Source: CAZLIC01 sp964559535 (GTDB lineage Bacteria; Pseudomonadota; Alphaproteobacteria; Rhodobacterales; Rhodobacteraceae). Taken from it: DNA of 18,581 nucleotides. Shown one piece after another: positions 15,305 through 18,581 of the stretch. Numbering within the stretch: the first letter of the stretch is position 1; each line of letters begins with the position of its first letter. Under the pieces are notes generated by a model, which was given only the letters and a program-made list of their open reading frames with translations, had not been told where the DNA came from and searched no databases. Location of the stretch: assembly GCA_964559535.1 (NCBI GenBank), contig CAZLIC010000084.1:1-18581 (forward strand), read 5' to 3'. A program made the position numbers and the translations under genes.

Positions 15305-15578
15305 AGTCTGGAACCTAGGCATGGAATCGGTCTGTCCGCGGGCAGCTTCTCGCCCGGCTCAGTTTCGGGACGGGTTGACCTAGCGTCAGGGATCATTGCC
15401 CGCATGGGGGGAGACGGCATCAGCAGCTCCCGTCGGCAAGGACTTGAGCCCGGTCCCGGCCATGCCGGGAGGCGCCCGGTGTCAGTTTGGGCCCGTTGCG
15501 GTCCCTCGCGGGGACTTTGACAACGGATCGGCATTGAAGATGTGACCGCCCCACGGAACGAAGCATGCACCCGGGGTG
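15166..15578 (+). repeat. direct repeat pair within two IS1111-group right ends
   Basis: The copies at 15166-15185 and 15559-15578 are identical over 20 nt starting CGAAGCATGC. They mark equivalent positions in the two right ends and are probably conserved because they form part of the element's structured RNA. Recombination between them would delete 393 bp. Confidence 0.7.
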
Positions 15579-15704
15579 CTCTCCACTCGAAGGCGGCCGC
15601 CAAGGCAGCACGGCACAGATCAACAGATATCGAGACCGCCCCCTTGCGGCCATCCTTGCATGCCCGAAACTGCTTGACTTGGACGGCCCTGTTACCGAAG
15701 TCGT
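15505..15704 (+). mobile_element. diverged second IS1111-group right end
   Basis: This stretch matches the right end of the intact element in spaced blocks: a 20-nt identical block at 15559-15578 (compare 15166-15185, within a 28-nt match with one difference) and GTTACCGAAGTC at 15691-15702 (compare 15297-15308). The distance between the two blocks is 132 nt here and 131 nt in the other copy. It is therefore a homologous right end, not a chance repeat. No transposase is attached. It stops 9 bp from the MarR gene's stop codon. The 200 bp to its left (15305-15504) show no gene. Confidence 0.65.
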
Positions 15705-15713
15705 GACCTTGGG

Positions 15714-16178
15714 TCAGGACAGTTCTATACTCGCTATACCCTTGAGAAAGCGGTGGATCACGTCGATCTCACTATCAGAGATATCTTCGATCAACTCGGC
15801 ATACCGGGACCGGACTTGATGGTATGCGGCAAGAAACCTCTCCTGCTGACCCTCTATGGGTTCGATGACGATCCCGCGCCTGTCAACGCTGTTCGGAATC
15901 CGCCGGACGAAGCCCGCGCGCTCCAGCCGATCTATCGCGGCAGTCGCTGAGCCGGTCGAGATGCCAAGATAGTCCGACAGCATGGTGGGCGTCACTCGGG
16001 TGTCAGCTGTTTCCAGCAATTCCAGCGAAGCGAGATCGGTTCCGTGGATACCCAATCTGCTTGCGACGGCGGCGTCGAGTCGAAGCACCTTGCGAAGGAC
16101 CAATCGCAGGTCACGCCGCAGCTTCTGTTCCTTCTGCCAACGTGACTCCGATGCGCTTGTCAGATCGTCTTCCTGCAT
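15714..16178 (-). CDS. MarR-family transcriptional regulator
   Basis: This 154-aa protein has the MarR winged-helix layout. The N-terminal helices come first, then VTPTMLSDYLGISTGSATAAIDRLERAGFVRR as the helix-turn-helix and recognition helix (residues about 80-112; strings given in part), then the wing NSVDRRGIVIEP and C-terminal dimer helices. MarR proteins usually repress a neighbouring efflux or detoxification gene and release DNA when they bind an aromatic or toxic ligand. It diverges from the HlyD-like gene, with 78 bp between the two starts. The ATG at 16178 has only a weak ribosome-binding site (AGAG). The 3' end abuts an insertion-sequence remnant, but the helix looks complete. Confidence 0.9.
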   Translation of the reverse strand: MQEDDLTSASESRWQKEQKLRRDLRLVLRKVLRLDAAVASRLGIHGTDLASLELLETADTRVTPTMLSDYLGISTGSATAAIDRLERAGFVRRIPNSVDRRGIVIEPIEGQQERFLAAYHQVRSRYAELIEDISDSEIDVIHRFLKGIASIELS

Positions 16179-16195
16179 CTATACGGCTCTGCGAT

Positions 16196-16206
16196 AGAGT
16201 TACTCT
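16196..16206. promoter_or_regulatory. candidate MarR operator in the divergent promoter region
   Basis: AGAGT-T-ACTCT is a perfect 11-bp palindrome 18 bp before the MarR start and about 50 bp before the HlyD-like start. The only shared regulatory space for the two genes is 16179-16256. A MarR dimer bound here could control both. No strong -35/-10 pair is evident for either gene. Confidence 0.4.
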
Positions 16207-16256
16207 GTGGCACATGTAGTGTCGATTTTCCACGAGCGCCAGATGGACTGTTCCGC

Positions 16257-17495
16257 ATGACAACCGAGAGGGTTCCACTCCGAGGAGACGTTTCCGGCGA
16301 CGTTGAACACGTGCCGGCAACACCTATTGACACGGGGGGCGATTCGAGCGGCCCGCAGCCTCAGTCGGCTCCTGTCGCGCTCGACGAGGAATCCGGTCCA
16401 AATGCGGGACCATTGCCCGGCCATAGAGGCAACCCCGCAAAGAAAATCGCGGCGCTGCTTGTGGTTCTCCTGGTGGCGCTGGTCAGTTGGTACGCTGTCT
16501 CGGACCGGCTCGCACCATACTCGTCAAGGGGCACTGTATCGGCCTATGTGGCACAGATTGCTCCGCGAGTTTCCGGGCAGGTGACTGAGGTCTTCGTGGA
16601 GGACAACACAATCGTTGAGGCGGGCGAACCGCTATTCCAGCTTGACCGCCGTCCATTCGAACTGGCGGTTCGTCAGGCCGAAGTGGGCCTCGCGCAAGCC
16701 GTTCAGGCAACGGATGCCTCGGCAGCTGCAATCGCAGCGTCCCAGGCACGTGTATCTCAGGCGCGGGCGAGTCTAGAGAATGCGCGCTCTGCCGCCAGCA
16801 GGACCACTTCGCTCTTCGAGCGCGGGGCGGCGACTCAAGCGACGGTCGACAAGGCGCTGTCAGATTTGCACATAGCCGAGGCCCAACTTGAAGCCGCCGA
16901 GGCCGATTTGCAAAGCGCATTGCTGAAACTGGGCGAGGATGGGGGCGCGTCCAATCCGCAGATCATGGCGGCGCAACTTCAGCTAGAGCAGGCCCAGCTC
17001 AACCTTCTCTATTCTACCGTCACCGCACCGACCCGCGGTGTTGTGACCAACGTGCAACTTGCCATCGGCCAGTTCGCATCGGCGGGCTCGCCCCTCATGA
17101 CATTCTTCGATTCACGCGGCGCCTGGATCACCGCCGATCTGCGCGAAAATCAGATCGGCAACATCGAACCGGGCGACGAGGTGGAAATCCTGTTCGACGC
17201 CATGCCGGGTCAAACCTTCAGGGGACGAGTCCATTCGATCGCATGGGGTATAGATCCGGGCCGCACCTCGGCCGGCGGCCTGATGCAGAACCGCCCGGAA
17301 AACCGGTGGTTCGAGCCTGCCCGCCGCATGCCGGTCCATATCGAGCTTGAGGATGGCATGCAGGCCTGGCCAATGACTGTCAGGGCAGGTGCCAAGGTCA
17401 GCGTCGTTGTCTATGCCGGAGGAACAGGAACTCCGATCTCGGGAATGGCTTCGATACTTCTCAAAATACAGTCCTGGCTCTCCTACCTGTATTGA
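16257..17495 (+). CDS. HlyD/EmrA-like periplasmic adaptor (membrane fusion protein)
   Basis: This 412-aa protein links an inner-membrane pump to the cell exterior. It has a cytoplasmic proline/glycine-rich N-terminus of about 60 residues and one membrane helix at about 62-81 (KKIAALLVVLLVALVSWYA). The first half of the lipoyl-like domain follows (YVAQIAPRVSGQVTEVFVED). Next is an alanine-rich coiled-coil hairpin at about 135-250, then the second lipoyl half (TVTAPTRGVVTNVQLAIGQF) and a beta-barrel region. The coiled coil is typical of adaptors that reach toward an outer-membrane partner. The start lacks a strong ribosome-binding site, but no better ATG is near. The next gene begins 9 nt after its stop and is a DUF2955/FUSC-like protein, giving an AaeAB-like aromatic-acid or drug efflux pair under the divergent MarR regulator. 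The 60-residue N-terminal extension is longer than usual. Confidence 0.9.
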   Translation: MTTERVPLRGDVSGDVEHVPATPIDTGGDSSGPQPQSAPVALDEESGPNAGPLPGHRGNPAKKIAALLVVLLVALVSWYAVSDRLAPYSSRGTVSAYVAQIAPRVSGQVTEVFVEDNTIVEAGEPLFQLDRRPFELAVRQAEVGLAQAVQATDASAAAIAASQARVSQARASLENARSAASRTTSLFERGAATQATVDKALSDLHIAEAQLEAAEADLQSALLKLGEDGGASNPQIMAAQLQLEQAQLNLLYSTVTAPTRGVVTNVQLAIGQFASAGSPLMTFFDSRGAWITADLRENQIGNIEPGDEVEILFDAMPGQTFRGRVHSIAWGIDPGRTSAGGLMQNRPENRWFEPARRMPVHIELEDGMQAWPMTVRAGAKVSVVVYAGGTGTPISGMASILLKIQSWLSYLY

Positions 17496-17504
17496 GGTCG
17501 ATCC

Positions 17505-18581
17505 ATGTATGTCGCGCCGCGCCCGCATGTCGATGACGATCCGCTGTTTGCGGTCCGGCTGTCGAGCGCGGCGGTACTCGGCTTTGTCTTGGCTATCCTG
17601 CTCCAGTCGCCAATGCCGATGCTGCCACCGGCGCTGATCGTCGGCCTGATGGCGGGCATGCGCAAGGCATTCGATCTGAAAAAGGCGGTCGGCGGGCCTG
17701 TGGCGATGATCGCCATGGTGACCGTGATATCCGGGCTGGTGGAACTGGCGCGGCCGATGCCGCTGGTTCTCATCACGCTGGCGGGTGCACTGTGCATCTT
17801 GTCCTATTACATCATACTCAGCACCGGAAATCCGATCGGCATGCTGATCGCCATTGTCGCGGTTCTGATGTCGGTCATGCGCATGTCATCCGCTGTGATG
17901 ATGGACTATATGCGTGACGGCTTCATCGAGGCGAGCCTCTGTGCCCTGGTCGCCATCCCACTTCTTTACGCGGTGTTCCCGCCACGCACGAAGGAGATGA
18001 TGATCGAGATCTACCAACCAGCCAGCGAAGGTCATCACCTGCTGCGCGCCGTCATCCGGGGTGGCGTCCTGCTTCTGCTGTCGTTCTGGCTCTATGCCGT
18101 TCTCGACAGCAGCAATATGATGCTCGCGATTGCTGCCGTCTTCGTGCTGGTGTTTCCTGCGCGAGAACAGCTGTACGCCGAGGCATGGCAACGGACCATT
18201 GCAACACTGATAGGAGCGGCGGCCACCTTCGCCGTCCTCTATCCCTTTGCTCATATGGCGCACTTTTCCATACTGCTGATCCTTGTGTTCCTGAATGGGC
18301 TGTTTCTCGCCAGCCGGATGATGAACGGCCGCCATCCCCCGATGGTCTACCAGTTCGCTTTCTCGGTCATGATCTCGCTTGTGGCCGGCGCGCTATCGAC
18401 GCAGGAACCCGTGGCGAGCGGCACGCTGCGTATTGTTCTCACGCTTGTTGGAGCGATCAGCGCCGCCTTCCTGACGGCCTTCCTCGAACGCCTGCTGATA
18501 GGCGCTTTGAACCGCACCGGGTTTGTCGGAGGCTCCATGTGTGGATGCCCCGGTTCATGCAAGGATAAATTCGTGCCGCCG
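17505..18581 (+). CDS. DUF2955/FUSC-like inner-membrane transporter (runs off the window)
   Basis: From an ATG at 17505 the frame stays open for 359 codons to the window edge. A TGAGGTC that overlaps the adaptor's stop serves as ribosome-binding site. The product starts MYVAPRPHVDDDPLFAVRLS and is strongly hydrophobic. It has about five membrane helices in residues 18-160 (for example AAVLGFVLAILL and LVLITLAGALCILSYYIIL), a short cytoplasmic stretch (FPPRTKEMMIEIYQPASEG), then a second group of helices from about 185 to 345. Two helix bundles around a soluble part are the plan of aromatic-acid exporter/FUSC proteins; DUF2955 members sit next to HlyD-type adaptors. It probably exports an aromatic or toxic compound. 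After residue 345 the chain has a CGCPGSCKDKF cysteine cluster. The C-terminus lies outside the window. Confidence 0.85.
   Translation, partial: MYVAPRPHVDDDPLFAVRLSSAAVLGFVLAILLQSPMPMLPPALIVGLMAGMRKAFDLKKAVGGPVAMIAMVTVISGLVELARPMPLVLITLAGALCILSYYIILSTGNPIGMLIAIVAVLMSVMRMSSAVMMDYMRDGFIEASLCALVAIPLLYAVFPPRTKEMMIEIYQPASEGHHLLRAVIRGGVLLLLSFWLYAVLDSSNMMLAIAAVFVLVFPAREQLYAEAWQRTIATLIGAAATFAVLYPFAHMAHFSILLILVFLNGLFLASRMMNGRHPPMVYQFAFSVMISLVAGALSTQEPVASGTLRIVLTLVGAISAAFLTAFLERLLIGALNRTGFVGGSMCGCPGSCKDKFVPP

Overview
The window is GC-rich alphaproteobacterial DNA, most likely from the Rhodobacterales (Paracoccus/Rhodobacter type). The evidence is an HvrA-type H-NS protein, dense overlapping beta-oxidation genes, and IS5/IS427-group and IS1111-group insertion sequences. 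Several insertion-sequence remnants and a plasmid-like ssb/DUF932 pair suggest an accessory region or secondary replicon. The family assignments come from reading the sequence; no database search was run.

Region 1 (1-3480) is an accessory module. Reading leftwards on the minus strand it holds a short single-stranded-DNA-binding protein gene (ssb), a hairpin-rich non-coding stretch of about 330 nt, a stand-alone reverse transcriptase of 431 aa with a YSDD active site, and the start of a DUF932 plasmid/phage protein that runs off the window. The reverse transcriptase resembles the defence-associated class DRT2. In that class an upstream ncRNA is copied by rolling-circle reverse transcription into a concatemer carrying a nearly endless ORF. 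The leader here has features that could fit this: a 9-bp hairpin at one edge of a possible template, the same 7-mer at both edges, and a stop-free frame through a 99-nt unit. An H-NS family gene diverges from ssb.

Region 2 (3481-4576) is an insertion-sequence scar. A 210-bp left-end fragment of an IS1111-group element abuts an otherwise complete IS5-family (IS427-group) element. The IS5 transposase needs a -1 frameshift on A AAA AAG, and the outer part of one IS5 terminal repeat is missing at the junction.

Region 3 (4577-13578) holds a DcaP-like outer-membrane porin on the plus strand, closed by a strong terminator. Convergent with it is a tightly packed seven-gene minus-strand operon: thiolase, HSD10-like SDR, second thiolase, truncated FadJ/FadB-like protein, PaaG-like crotonase, acyl-CoA dehydrogenase, and alpha-methylacyl-CoA racemase. 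Together these give a complete beta-oxidation spiral for a methyl-branched or otherwise unusual acyl-CoA. The FadJ-like protein has kept its hydratase glutamates but lost its NAD-binding domain, and the SDR in the same operon is the obvious replacement dehydrogenase.

Region 4 (13579-15713) is a second insertion-sequence scar. It has the first 11 codons of one IS1111-type transposase, then a nearly complete IS1111-group element with a one-base frameshift near the transposase C-terminus and a 320-bp non-coding right end, then a diverged second right end.

Region 5 (15714-18581) is an efflux module: a MarR-family regulator diverging from an HlyD/EmrA-like periplasmic adaptor gene, followed by a DUF2955/FUSC-like inner-membrane protein that runs off the window.
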